Shown: piece after piece, positions 52,194 to 60,291 of the stretch | Layout: every line of letters begins with the position of its first letter | Position numbering within the stretch: position 1 is the first letter of the stretch | NCBI RefSeq assembly: GCF_900172375.1 | Contig: NZ_FWFS01000009.1 | Span: forward strand, 62,001-126,000 | Source: Aquimixticola soesokkakensis | GTDB lineage: Bacteria > Pseudomonadota > Alphaproteobacteria > Rhodobacterales > Rhodobacteraceae | Reading direction: 5' to 3' | Length of the DNA: 64,000 nucleotides | Made by a program: the position numbers and the translations under genes | Notes under the pieces: model-generated | The model's database searches: none | The model's input: the letters and a program-made list of their open reading frames with translations, nothing else | What the model was told of the DNA's origin: nothing

Positions 52194-52964
52194 TCAAACC
52201 GTGCCGTCGACGGCGATCAGTGCCTGACCTGCACTGTCATGTTCAACGCGCGCGCGCACGCCATAAACATGTGCCAAAACTGCGGGCGTCAGCACCTCGA
52301 CCGGCGCGCCATCGGCGACAATGCGCCCCGCGTGCAGCAAAATGATGCGATCGGCCCAGCGTGCGGCTTGGGTCAGATCATGCAGCACCGCCACCACGAT
52401 GCGCCCCTCATGGGCGAGGCTCTGCATCTCGCGCGATATGCGAAACTGCATCGCCAGATCCAGCGCCGCTGTCGGCTCGTCCAGCAGCAAAAGCGCAGGT
52501 TCGCGGGCCAAAGCCTGCGCAAGCCCTACGGTCTGGCGCTGCCCCCCCGACAGGCTTGCAAGGGGGCGATGGGCCAGAGGCGACACCGCAAACCGCGCCA
52601 GCAGGGCCTCGGCCTGCGCGATCTGGTCGCGCGGCGCGGTTTTGGCGTGACCGGCGGCATTCATCGCCACCAGCAGGCTGTCGAGCACTGACAATTCCGA
52701 CCGGCTGTGCAGGTTTTGCGGCATGTAGCCCAAGGCATCCGCACGCTGCCTGCGGGGCATCTTGTCCAGCGCCACGCCGTCCAGCGCGATCCGCCCGCGA
52801 TAGGGCAGGCTTTGGGCGATGGCGCGCAGCAGGCTGGATTTTCCGGCACCATTGGGCCCGGCCAGCACCACGAATTCCCCGCGCGTCAGCGGTGCGGCGC
52901 TCACCCCGTCAAGGACAGGTTTGCCGCCGCGCGCAAGCTGGATATCGTGCAGCGAGAGGCTCAC
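52194..52964 (-). CDS. Ferric-siderophore ABC transporter ATPase (FepC-like)
   Basis: A 256-residue ATPase of the FecE/FepC/BtuD class with Walker A GPNGAGKSS, signature LSGGQRQTVGLAQALA, Walker B LLLLDEPTAALDL and switch His in VLHDLTQAARWAD. The start is a GTG at 52962-52964 overlapping the permease stop (GTGA). Energises import of the ferric catecholate from the periplasm. Confidence 0.93.
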   Translation of the reverse strand: MSLSLHDIQLARGGKPVLDGVSAAPLTRGEFVVLAGPNGAGKSSLLRAIAQSLPYRGRIALDGVALDKMPRRQRADALGYMPQNLHSRSELSVLDSLLVAMNAAGHAKTAPRDQIAQAEALLARFAVSPLAHRPLASLSGGQRQTVGLAQALAREPALLLLDEPTAALDLAMQFRISREMQSLAHEGRIVVAVLHDLTQAARWADRIILLHAGRIVADGAPVEVLTPAVLAHVYGVRARVEHDSAGQALIAVDGTV

Positions 52965-54010
52965 GTCAGGGCCCCGCCGCGGCGCAGGATCAGCGCGAAA
53001 AACACGGGCAATCCGACGAGCGAGGTGACGATGCCGATGGGCAGCAAAATTCCCGGCACCAGCATTTTCGACAGGATCGAGGCAAAGGACATCAACACCG
53101 CCCCCGTCAGCACCGAGGCGGGCAACAAAAAGCGGTGATCCTCGCCCACGGCGATGCGCGCGATATGCGGGCCGGCAAGCCCGACAAAGCCGATGACGCC
53201 GACGATGGACACCGCAGAGGCCGCCAGCAGGCTGACGCGGATCAGTGCCCAGCGGCGCAGGCGGATCACATCGACGCCAAAGCCCTGGGCCTGATCCGTG
53301 CCCATGCGCAGCGCCGTCAGCGCCCAGGCCGCGCGCAGCGAAAATGGCAGCGTCACCCCCAGCACCAGCGCGACCAGCACAATGCCCTGCCAGCGCACGC
53401 CCGCAAGGCTGCCCATGGTCCAGAACACCAGCTGTTGCAGCGCATCCGCCGAGGCCACGAACTGGATCAGCGCCAGCAAGGCTCCGGCAGTGAAATTCAG
53501 TGCGATGCCGAACAGGATCACCACCGCAGGCCCCCCCGCGCGAAACCGCGCGCCAAATTGCAAAATGGCAAGGGACAGCAGCGCAAAGACAAAGGCGTTG
53601 ACGCTCACGGCCCAGACAGGGGGCAAAAACGGCACGCCCACGCCCAGAATGATCGCCACACCCGCCCCCAAAGCCGCCGAGGAGGACACGCCCAGCGTGA
53701 AAGGTTCGGCCAGAGGGTTGTCGAGCACGGTCTGCATTTCAGTCCCCGCAAGCGACAGGGCCGCCCCCACCAACAGCGCCATCACCGCCACGGGCAGGCG
53801 CACGTTCCACACGATCACCTGCGCGGCGCGCGAGGGCGCATCGCTGCCGGTGAGGACCTGTAGCACCTCGCGCAGCGGCAGGCCCGAAGGTCCCGAGGTC
53901 AGATCGGCAAGCAACCCGCATAGTGCCAGCACGGCAAGGCCTGCGACCAGCAGGGCGCGCCGGCGGTTGCGGCGCCTGTGGGGGTGGGCGGTGGCGCGCG
54001 GCGGGGTCAC
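52961..54010 (-). CDS. Ferric-siderophore ABC transporter permease (FecCD family)
   Basis: A 349-residue membrane protein with about ten hydrophobic segments, typical FecCD motifs LPRVLMALLVGAALSLAG-like (here RLPVAVMALLVGAALSLAG) and GFVGLAGPHIARIAVGEDHR. The start GTG at 54010 is chosen because it overlaps the binding-protein stop by four bases; a GTG at 54025 is the alternative. It is the only permease gene, so the channel is probably a homodimer, unlike FepD/FepG. Confidence 0.92.
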   Translation of the reverse strand: MTPPRATAHPHRRRNRRRALLVAGLAVLALCGLLADLTSGPSGLPLREVLQVLTGSDAPSRAAQVIVWNVRLPVAVMALLVGAALSLAGTEMQTVLDNPLAEPFTLGVSSSAALGAGVAIILGVGVPFLPPVWAVSVNAFVFALLSLAILQFGARFRAGGPAVVILFGIALNFTAGALLALIQFVASADALQQLVFWTMGSLAGVRWQGIVLVALVLGVTLPFSLRAAWALTALRMGTDQAQGFGVDVIRLRRWALIRVSLLAASAVSIVGVIGFVGLAGPHIARIAVGEDHRFLLPASVLTGAVLMSFASILSKMLVPGILLPIGIVTSLVGLPVFFALILRRGGALT

Positions 54011-55104
54011 TGCGCGTCGATCCACCAGACGCCGGGCACCGAGACGGGCAGGAAACGCGCCTGCATCTGGGCCATCGTCGCCTCGGGGGTGAGATCGGCG
54101 AAAAGCGCGGGGTGGAAGCGCTGCGCGAGATGTTCGATCAGCGCGACATGCAGCGGCGAATCGTTGAACAGATGCCAGATGCCCGTGGCACTGGCGCTTT
54201 CAACCGCGCTCAGCTCGGCGATCCCGGGGGTTGCGAGCAGGGCGGCAAAACTGTCTGCGGCTTCTGTTTCGCTGACGCCCGCGCCCAGAACCAGCCCGCC
54301 GCGCGCGCGCAAATGCGCCCCGCCCGTGGCGAGAAAAACGTCAGGGTCGAGGGCGATCAGGTTTTCCAACCCCACCGTTCCCATGAGGCCCGGAACGATG
54401 TCTTCGCCCAGATTATGCCCGCCCGCGGCGGTGATGAAATCGTGAAACACCCCCGCACCCACGGTCGCACAGCAACTGTCGGGCGTCGCATGGACCTGCA
54501 CAAAGACGCTCGGCGCCTCGGGCATGTGATCGGCCAGACGGTCGCGCACCACGTTCAGATGCGCGGTGTAATAGGCGTTGATCTCGGCTGCGCGCGCCTC
54601 GGCGCCGATGGCCTTGGCGAGAATGTCGAGGCTGCGGGGCGTGTTTTCGATGGGATGGGAAAAGAAATCGACAAAGATCACCGCAATGCCAGCGGCCTCC
54701 AGTTGGCTCAGCGGCACGTCCATCTGCGGGTCCTCGGCGTCAACCAGCGACAGGACCACCAGATCGGGGTCCAGCGCGATGGTCTGTTCGACCGACAGCT
54801 GGCGGTTGCCCGCCCCGACCGTCGCAATGTCGCTGATGGCGGGGAAGGCGGCGCTAAACGCCGCAAGTCGCGCCGGATCCAGCCCCTTGTCGGCGCGCCA
54901 TCCCACCAGCCGCGCCGCAGGATCATCGTCCAGCATCGCCAACTCGATGATATGGCGCGCATCGCCCAGCACGATGCGTTGCGCCGGCGCTGGCAGGGTG
55001 ACGCGGCGCTCGGTGATGTCGGTGAGGGTGATTTCGGCCCCTGCGGCTTGGGCGAAAAGCGCAAGCCCCAGCAGGCAGGCAGAGGACAAGGAGAGAGCAC
55101 GCAT
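54007..55104 (-). CDS. Siderophore ABC transporter periplasmic binding protein (FepB-like)
   Basis: A 365-residue TroA-like (cluster A-II) binding protein with a signal peptide MRALSLSSACLLGLALFAQA. Motifs are RIVLGDARHIIELAML, EQTIALDPDLVVLS and GVFHDFITAAGGHNLGEDI. The start MRALSLS at 55104 begins the signal peptide; the frame extends to 55179 but that includes the promoter motif. First gene of the uptake operon, divergent from the esterase. Confidence 0.91.
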   Translation of the reverse strand: MRALSLSSACLLGLALFAQAAGAEITLTDITERRVTLPAPAQRIVLGDARHIIELAMLDDDPAARLVGWRADKGLDPARLAAFSAAFPAISDIATVGAGNRQLSVEQTIALDPDLVVLSLVDAEDPQMDVPLSQLEAAGIAVIFVDFFSHPIENTPRSLDILAKAIGAEARAAEINAYYTAHLNVVRDRLADHMPEAPSVFVQVHATPDSCCATVGAGVFHDFITAAGGHNLGEDIVPGLMGTVGLENLIALDPDVFLATGGAHLRARGGLVLGAGVSETEAADSFAALLATPGIAELSAVESASATGIWHLFNDSPLHVALIEHLAQRFHPALFADLTPEATMAQMQARFLPVSVPGVWWIDAQ

Positions 55105-55172
55105 GGGAGGACTTTCTGAACGGTCGGATGGCTGGGGCGTGGCTTTCCTGATATGCGCGTGGTAAATCAAAT

Positions 55173-55186
55173 CCGACAAAAAATAT
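55173..55186. promoter_or_regulatory. Shared iron-locus motif, site C (fepB-like / esterase promoter)
   Basis: CCGACAAAAAATAT on the plus strand, reading ATATTTTTTGTCGG toward the binding-protein gene. It lies between divergent starts at 55104 and 55210, 23 bases upstream of the esterase ATG. Confidence 0.55.
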
Positions 55187-55209
55187 CAAGAACAAAGCCC
55201 TGAAGTCCC

Positions 55210-56157
55210 ATGCCCGATCGCCCGTCCCCCGCGTCCTTGCGCGCGGCACTCAACTTTGCCCCCGTGGTGCCCGCAACGCCGCTGGACCTGCCGCCCCACA
55301 AAGGGCGCGAGGCCGCCTTGCGCCTGTTTGACACCGGCAGCGCGACCCATCGGCTCGAGTGCATCGACGCCAGCGCCATCACCCATCCGCTGGCCGCACC
55401 GACCGCCAGCGCCTACCGGATTTTTCGCGCAACCCCCAAGGGGCGCGCGCCCGCGCGGGGCTGGCCGGTGCTTTATCTGTTGGACGGCACGGCGGGGTTT
55501 GATTTTCTGACCGCGGATCTGTTGGCACAGGTGCCCGGGTTGATCGTGATCGGCATCGGCCACGCGGGGCGCGCGCAGTTTGACCGTGACGCGCGCGCGC
55601 GCGATTTGACCGCCCCCGCACACGCCCCCGCAGACGCCGCGCCAGAGCGCCAGAGCGGCCTTGTCGCGGATGCGGGGTACGGCGATCGCCTGACGGGCGG
55701 CGCGCCGCAGTTCGCGTCGTTGCTGACGGGGGCGCTGCGCGCGCTGGCGGAGGCGGATGTGCCTGTGGACGGGGCGCGCCGCACGCTGTGGGGGCATTCG
55801 TTGGGCGGGCTGTTCGTGCTGAACCTGATGTTCCAGGCACCCCAAAGCTTTGCGCGCTACTGCGCCATCAGCCCGTCGTTGTGGTGGCATCCCGAGCGGC
55901 TCGAGGCGGTGATGCAGCGCAGTCTGGCGACACAGGCCCCGCCGGTCGCGCTCTACCTTGCCAGCGGCAACCGCGAACAGCGCACCGGTAGCGGCGGCGA
56001 GATCCCGACCACCCCGCCCGAAGCCTTCAGCGCGCTGGTTGCGCGGCTTTCCCCTCTGGCGCGCTTCGATCTGTCCCACCAGATTTACGACGGCGCGCCC
56101 CATATCGCGACGCTGCCCAATTCGCTGGCCCCCACGCTAGGCTTTGCTGCTTTCTAG
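55210..56157 (+). CDS. Ferric siderophore esterase (IroE/Fes-like alpha/beta hydrolase)
   Basis: A 315-residue esterase-D-type hydrolase without signal peptide. The nucleophile elbow is GHSLGGLFVLNLMF; WPVLYLLDGTAGFDF and ISPSLWWHPE match the IroE/Fes-related family; a C-terminal His in DGAPHIATLP would complete the triad. It should hydrolyse the tri-serine lactone backbone of the imported ferric complex to free iron. Its 3' end overlaps the convergent entF gene by 21 bases. Confidence 0.87.
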   Translation: MPDRPSPASLRAALNFAPVVPATPLDLPPHKGREAALRLFDTGSATHRLECIDASAITHPLAAPTASAYRIFRATPKGRAPARGWPVLYLLDGTAGFDFLTADLLAQVPGLIVIGIGHAGRAQFDRDARARDLTAPAHAPADAAPERQSGLVADAGYGDRLTGGAPQFASLLTGALRALAEADVPVDGARRTLWGHSLGGLFVLNLMFQAPQSFARYCAISPSLWWHPERLEAVMQRSLATQAPPVALYLASGNREQRTGSGGEIPTTPPEAFSALVARLSPLARFDLSHQIYDGAPHIATLPNSLAPTLGFAAF

Positions 56158-59100
56158 TGTGGGCAGGCGCTGGAACGGGCCGTTGGCTAGGGCCGCCTGA
56201 AAACCCGCGGCGATGGCGTCGACCTGCGCGGGGGCGACCATATCCTTATGCAGGCAGGGCAGCTCCAGACAGTGCAGGTCGCGACAATAAGGCGCCCACA
56301 TCGCGGCGCTCAAATCGCGCCCGCTGTGGTCGTTTGCAGCGCGAATATGGGTGAGCGTGCCGTCAAACATCCGCTGCTCATGGGCGCGCATCAGCGCATT
56401 CGTGCCCGTCACCAACCGCACCACCGCATCCAGCACATCGCGCGGCAGCGTGCCAAGGAGGCGGGCGTTTTGCGTGAGGAAATCGACCACTTTGGCGCGG
56501 GTGTCGAGGTCCGGATGGGCCGCAGGATCAAAGCCCGCGATGGCCAGAAGCGCGCGCAGGGCGGTGACGGGATCGGGGACGGGTTCGTTGCGCCATGCCT
56601 GCGCGGGATAGGCATCCAGCACCAGAACCGCGCCGATGCTGCGCCCCCGTTCGCGCAGTTCGACCGCGATGTCCTGCGCCAGAATGCCCCCCAGAGACCA
56701 GCCGCCGAGGTGGATGGTCCCGCTGGGGGTCTGCGCCTCGACCAGATCGGCGTAGCTGCGGCACAGCGCGGTGAGGGTGGCGGGGATCGCCGCCCCCGTC
56801 AGCACCGGCGATTGTAGGCCGATGACGCTGCAGCCCGTGGTCTCGCTCAACGCGCGCGCCAAGCTGCGATACCCCCAGGCAAGGCCACCGGCAGGATGCA
56901 GCAAGAACAGCGCGGGCGCGCCGCTGGCCCCGCGCGAAAGCGGCAAGAGGGGATCAAGCCCCGCGTGGGTTTTTTCCTGTTGGCCCAAAGCGTTGGCCAG
57001 GGCGTAAATCTGCGGGGTTTCAAAAATCTGGCCAAGGGGGACGCGCCGTCCCGTGAGGTCCTCAAGCCCGAGCAAAAGCTGCAACGCAGAAAGGGAATCC
57101 CCGCCCAGAGCAAAGAAATCCGCCTCCCGCAGGGGCAGGTCGTCCAGCGCCAGCGTTGCGCGCATCACCGTCGCGATCTGGCGCTCCAGCGGCGTTTGGC
57201 ACGGTGTGCCCGTCGCGGCGGCACGCGGCGGGGCGGGCAGGGCTTTGCGATCCAGCTTGCCGTTGGCGGTGGTGGCAAATTGCGCGACCGTCACAAGCGC
57301 GCTTGGCACCATATGGGCGGGCAGTCGCGCGCCGAGGGCGATGCGCGCGGCCTCGCTATCAAAGGCCGCGTCCGCGACCACATAGCCGACAAGGTGCACC
57401 TTGGGGCCCAGATCGCGGCGCGCGAGGACCACGGCCTGCGACACGCCGTCGATCTGGCGCAGGACGGCGGCCACTTCTTCGGGTTCGACCCGCATGCCGC
57501 GAATTTTCACCTGCTGGTCGTTGCGCCCCAGATAGATCAGCGCGCCATCGGGGCGGATGCAGGCCAGATCGCCGGTGGCATAGAGCCGCGCGCCGGCCTC
57601 AAAGGGGCTGGGGACAAAGCGCGCGCGGGTCAGGTCGTCGCGGCCCAGATATCCGCGCGCCAATTGCCGCCCGCCAAGGTACAACTCGCCCGCCACGCCT
57701 TCGGGGACGGGGCGTTTTTCGGCGTCGAGGACGTAGAGCTGTGTGTTCCAGACGGGATGGCCGATGGGCAGCGGCACGGCGGTATCGCCGGCGCTGGCGT
57801 TCCACCAGGTCACATCCACCGCCGCTTCGGTGGGGCCGTAGAGATTGTGCAGCTGCGCGCAGATGCGCGCGTGAAAGCGGTCGCGCTGCGGGGCCGTCAG
57901 CTCCTCGCCCGAGCAGAAAACCTGGCGCAGCGACAGGCCCAAGCTGTCGGGGTGATCCAGAAAGGCGCTCAGCATCGAGGGGACGAAATGCAGCACGCTG
58001 ATGGCCTGCGTGCGGATGGTCTGTGCCAGAGCGGCCGGATCGCGATGTGCATCCGGCGCGGCAAAGACCAGCGTGCCACCGCACAGATAGGGCAGAAAGA
58101 ATTCCCAGACCGAGACATCGAAGGTTGCGGGGGTTTTTTGCAAAATCCGGTCGGTGTGCGAAAAGCCAAAGGTGTCGCGCATCCACAAAAGGCGGTTCAC
58201 GATGGCATCATGTTCGATCATCACGCCCTTTGGCGCGCCGGTCGAGCCGGAGGTGAACAGCACATAGGCCAGGTCATGGGGGGCCGGGACGGGCAGGGCG
58301 GCGTCGCTTGGCTCTTGGGGCCAGTCGGCGGGGCAAAGCGGCGCAAGGCCTGCGTCAAGTTCGTGCTCTGCCAACAGGGCCACGGGCGTGGTCTGGGCGA
58401 TCAGGGCTTTGAGCCGCTCGCCGGGCTGGGCAGGATCGAGGGGCACATAGGCCGCGCCGGCGCGCAGGATGGCGACCAGCGCCACGGCCAGATGGGGCGA
58501 GCGCTCCAGCGCCACGGCAACCAGCCGGTCCTTGCCCGCCCCGCGCGCGACCAGCTGCTGGGCAAGCGCGCGCGAGCGTTGGTCCAGTTCGCGGTAGCTC
58601 AACACGCTGGTGCCAAACGCGACGGCGGGCGCATCGGGCGTGGCCTGCATCTGCGCTTCGATCAGCGCGGTGAGTGTCGTGGCAGGGACGGGGTGATCGG
58701 TGGCGTTGAGGTCTTTGATCAGGCGCTGGTGCTCGGCGGGGGTCACGCTTGCCACATCGCACAGGCGCGCGGCGGTGCTCGCCCCGTCGAGAAAGGTCAA
58801 AAGCCGCGCAAGATGCGCGCGGATGGTGGCGGTGTCATAGAGCGCGGGATTGGCGTCGATTTCGACCGTCATCCCTTGGGTGTCATTGCCGCGAAAGCTC
58901 ACGGTAAGGTCATCCACGGGTCCGGCGCTCAGGATATGCAACCTGCTGGAAATTCCAGCAAAACGCGGCGCGATGTCAAAGGGTTGCACGTTGATGAGCG
59001 GGCCGTAGAGGCGGTCGTTCACGCCGGTGCGCCCCAGATCGCGGCGCAGGGTTTCCGAACGGTACTGCCCGTGTTTGCGCCCCTGTACAAGCGGGGCGCT

Positions 59101-60051
59101 CGCACGGGTCAGCGCGGTGTCAAGGTCGTCGGTTTCCGACAGGTCGAGCTGGTAGGGCAATACATTCATCCACATGCAGGGCACGCGGGCGGCGGCGCTG
59201 CCAAAGCGCGCCATGAACGGCAGGCCGAATACCGCGCGTGCCGCGTCGTCGCCCGCCTCGCCCGTCTCGCTCGGGGACACGCGGCGCAGATAGGCGGCAG
59301 TGAACAGGGTCAAGACATCGGGCCAGCCGAGGCGCAGCTGTCGTGCGCGCGCTGCGATCTTTTGCGCGGTGGTGGCGGGAACCTCTGCGTGCAAGCGCAA
59401 AAACATGTCGCTGCTTTGGCGCGGGGCAGAGCGCGGGCTGGGCGAGGCCGGCGTGCCCAAAGTCGCGCCGATGCCGTGCCAGTAGGCGGCATCTTCGTGG
59501 CGGGTCGTACTGGCGCGGTAGCTGGCGTCGGCCTCAAGGGCCTGGGCCAGCGGTGCAAGCGGCTGGGGGGCGGCTTTGCCCGCAAGGGCTGCGCTGTAAT
59601 GGGCGGCGACCTGATTGGTCAACAGCACCATGCCAAAGCCGTCGATGGCAAGGTGATGCAGGCGCTCGTACCACAGATGACGGGTGTCGGTGAGGACGAA
59701 CAGTATGAAGCGTGCCAGCGGGTCCGTGGCCGGATCGATCGGCGTGTCGCTGTCGCTTTGCATCGCGGCGAGGGCCTGCGCATGGGGGTCGGGCGCACCG
59801 CGCAGATCGACGATCTCGAGCACGGGGGTGGGCGCGCTCAGGCTCTGTTGCGCCCGCCCGCTTCGGGCGCTGATGCGCAGGCGCAGCGCATCGGCCTCGG
59901 TCATCGTGCGGGCATGGGCCTGCGCAAAGATGTCGCGATCCAGCGGGCCGTTCAGGGTGATGTATTGGCCGGTGTTGAACAGCGGGTTTTGCGGGGCCAG
60001 CAATTGCGCGAGCCACAGGCCCTCTTGGGCGTCGCACAGGTCGAAAGTCAT
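56137..60051 (-). CDS. entF: Enterobactin-synthetase-like NRPS (C-A-T-TE)
   Basis: A 1304-residue synthetase, close in length and layout to E. coli EntF. Condensation: HHLAIDG at 132-138. Adenylation: TSGSTGAPKG at 600-609, YGPTEAA at 738-744, YATGDL at 824-829. The specificity residues are Asp645, Val646, Trp649, His688, Phe712, Ser714, Leu737, Val745, Asp746, Lys932, i.e. the serine code DVWHFSLVDK. Thiolation: Ser986 in LGGDSLSAL. Thioesterase: Ser1119 in GWSLGG, with Asp1146 and His1268 as likely partners. It should couple 2,3-dihydroxybenzoyl units to serine and release an oligomeric lactone. The start MTFDLCDAQEGLWLAQ follows the carrier-protein stop by four bases. Confidence 0.95.
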   Translation of the reverse strand: MTFDLCDAQEGLWLAQLLAPQNPLFNTGQYITLNGPLDRDIFAQAHARTMTEADALRLRISARSGRAQQSLSAPTPVLEIVDLRGAPDPHAQALAAMQSDSDTPIDPATDPLARFILFVLTDTRHLWYERLHHLAIDGFGMVLLTNQVAAHYSAALAGKAAPQPLAPLAQALEADASYRASTTRHEDAAYWHGIGATLGTPASPSPRSAPRQSSDMFLRLHAEVPATTAQKIAARARQLRLGWPDVLTLFTAAYLRRVSPSETGEAGDDAARAVFGLPFMARFGSAAARVPCMWMNVLPYQLDLSETDDLDTALTRASAPLVQGRKHGQYRSETLRRDLGRTGVNDRLYGPLINVQPFDIAPRFAGISSRLHILSAGPVDDLTVSFRGNDTQGMTVEIDANPALYDTATIRAHLARLLTFLDGASTAARLCDVASVTPAEHQRLIKDLNATDHPVPATTLTALIEAQMQATPDAPAVAFGTSVLSYRELDQRSRALAQQLVARGAGKDRLVAVALERSPHLAVALVAILRAGAAYVPLDPAQPGERLKALIAQTTPVALLAEHELDAGLAPLCPADWPQEPSDAALPVPAPHDLAYVLFTSGSTGAPKGVMIEHDAIVNRLLWMRDTFGFSHTDRILQKTPATFDVSVWEFFLPYLCGGTLVFAAPDAHRDPAALAQTIRTQAISVLHFVPSMLSAFLDHPDSLGLSLRQVFCSGEELTAPQRDRFHARICAQLHNLYGPTEAAVDVTWWNASAGDTAVPLPIGHPVWNTQLYVLDAEKRPVPEGVAGELYLGGRQLARGYLGRDDLTRARFVPSPFEAGARLYATGDLACIRPDGALIYLGRNDQQVKIRGMRVEPEEVAAVLRQIDGVSQAVVLARRDLGPKVHLVGYVVADAAFDSEAARIALGARLPAHMVPSALVTVAQFATTANGKLDRKALPAPPRAAATGTPCQTPLERQIATVMRATLALDDLPLREADFFALGGDSLSALQLLLGLEDLTGRRVPLGQIFETPQIYALANALGQQEKTHAGLDPLLPLSRGASGAPALFLLHPAGGLAWGYRSLARALSETTGCSVIGLQSPVLTGAAIPATLTALCRSYADLVEAQTPSGTIHLGGWSLGGILAQDIAVELRERGRSIGAVLVLDAYPAQAWRNEPVPDPVTALRALLAIAGFDPAAHPDLDTRAKVVDFLTQNARLLGTLPRDVLDAVVRLVTGTNALMRAHEQRMFDGTLTHIRAANDHSGRDLSAAMWAPYCRDLHCLELPCLHKDMVAPAQVDAIAAGFQAALANGPFQRLPTLESSKA

Positions 60052-60055
60052 GGCC

Positions 60056-60286
60056 CTAACCCTGTTTTGCGTCAAAGAGCGCTTTCCACGCAGCCAGCGT
60101 TTGCAGCTGCGCAAGGCTGAGGAAATCAATGTCGAGCCCGCGCTCTTCCCAAGCCAGCGCCAGCGTCATCACCCGCATGGAATCAAGCCCGAGATCGGCC
60201 AGATTGTCGTCCATCCCCACCTGCTCCGGTGGGATGTAAAGCGCATCGGCAACGTCGCGGCGCAGGTCGTCAAAGGTCAGGTCCAT
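60056..60286 (-). CDS. Stand-alone aryl carrier protein
   Basis: A 76-residue carrier domain. Ser36 in LGLDSMRVM is the phosphopantetheine site. DDNLADLGLDSMR and the short length match the C-terminal aryl carrier domain of EntB. It lies between entE (five bases upstream) and entF (four bases downstream), which places it in the 2,3-dihydroxybenzoate loading step. The isochorismatase of this locus lacks this domain, so EntB is split in two. Confidence 0.92.
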   Translation of the reverse strand: MDLTFDDLRRDVADALYIPPEQVGMDDNLADLGLDSMRVMTLALAWEERGLDIDFLSLAQLQTLAAWKALFDAKQG

Positions 60287-60291
60287 CGGGC

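Noticed and set aside
56896-60120. A 1074-codon open frame on the plus strand opposite entF
   Set aside because: Shadow of the NRPS gene, whose domains and active sites are all intact on the minus strand.
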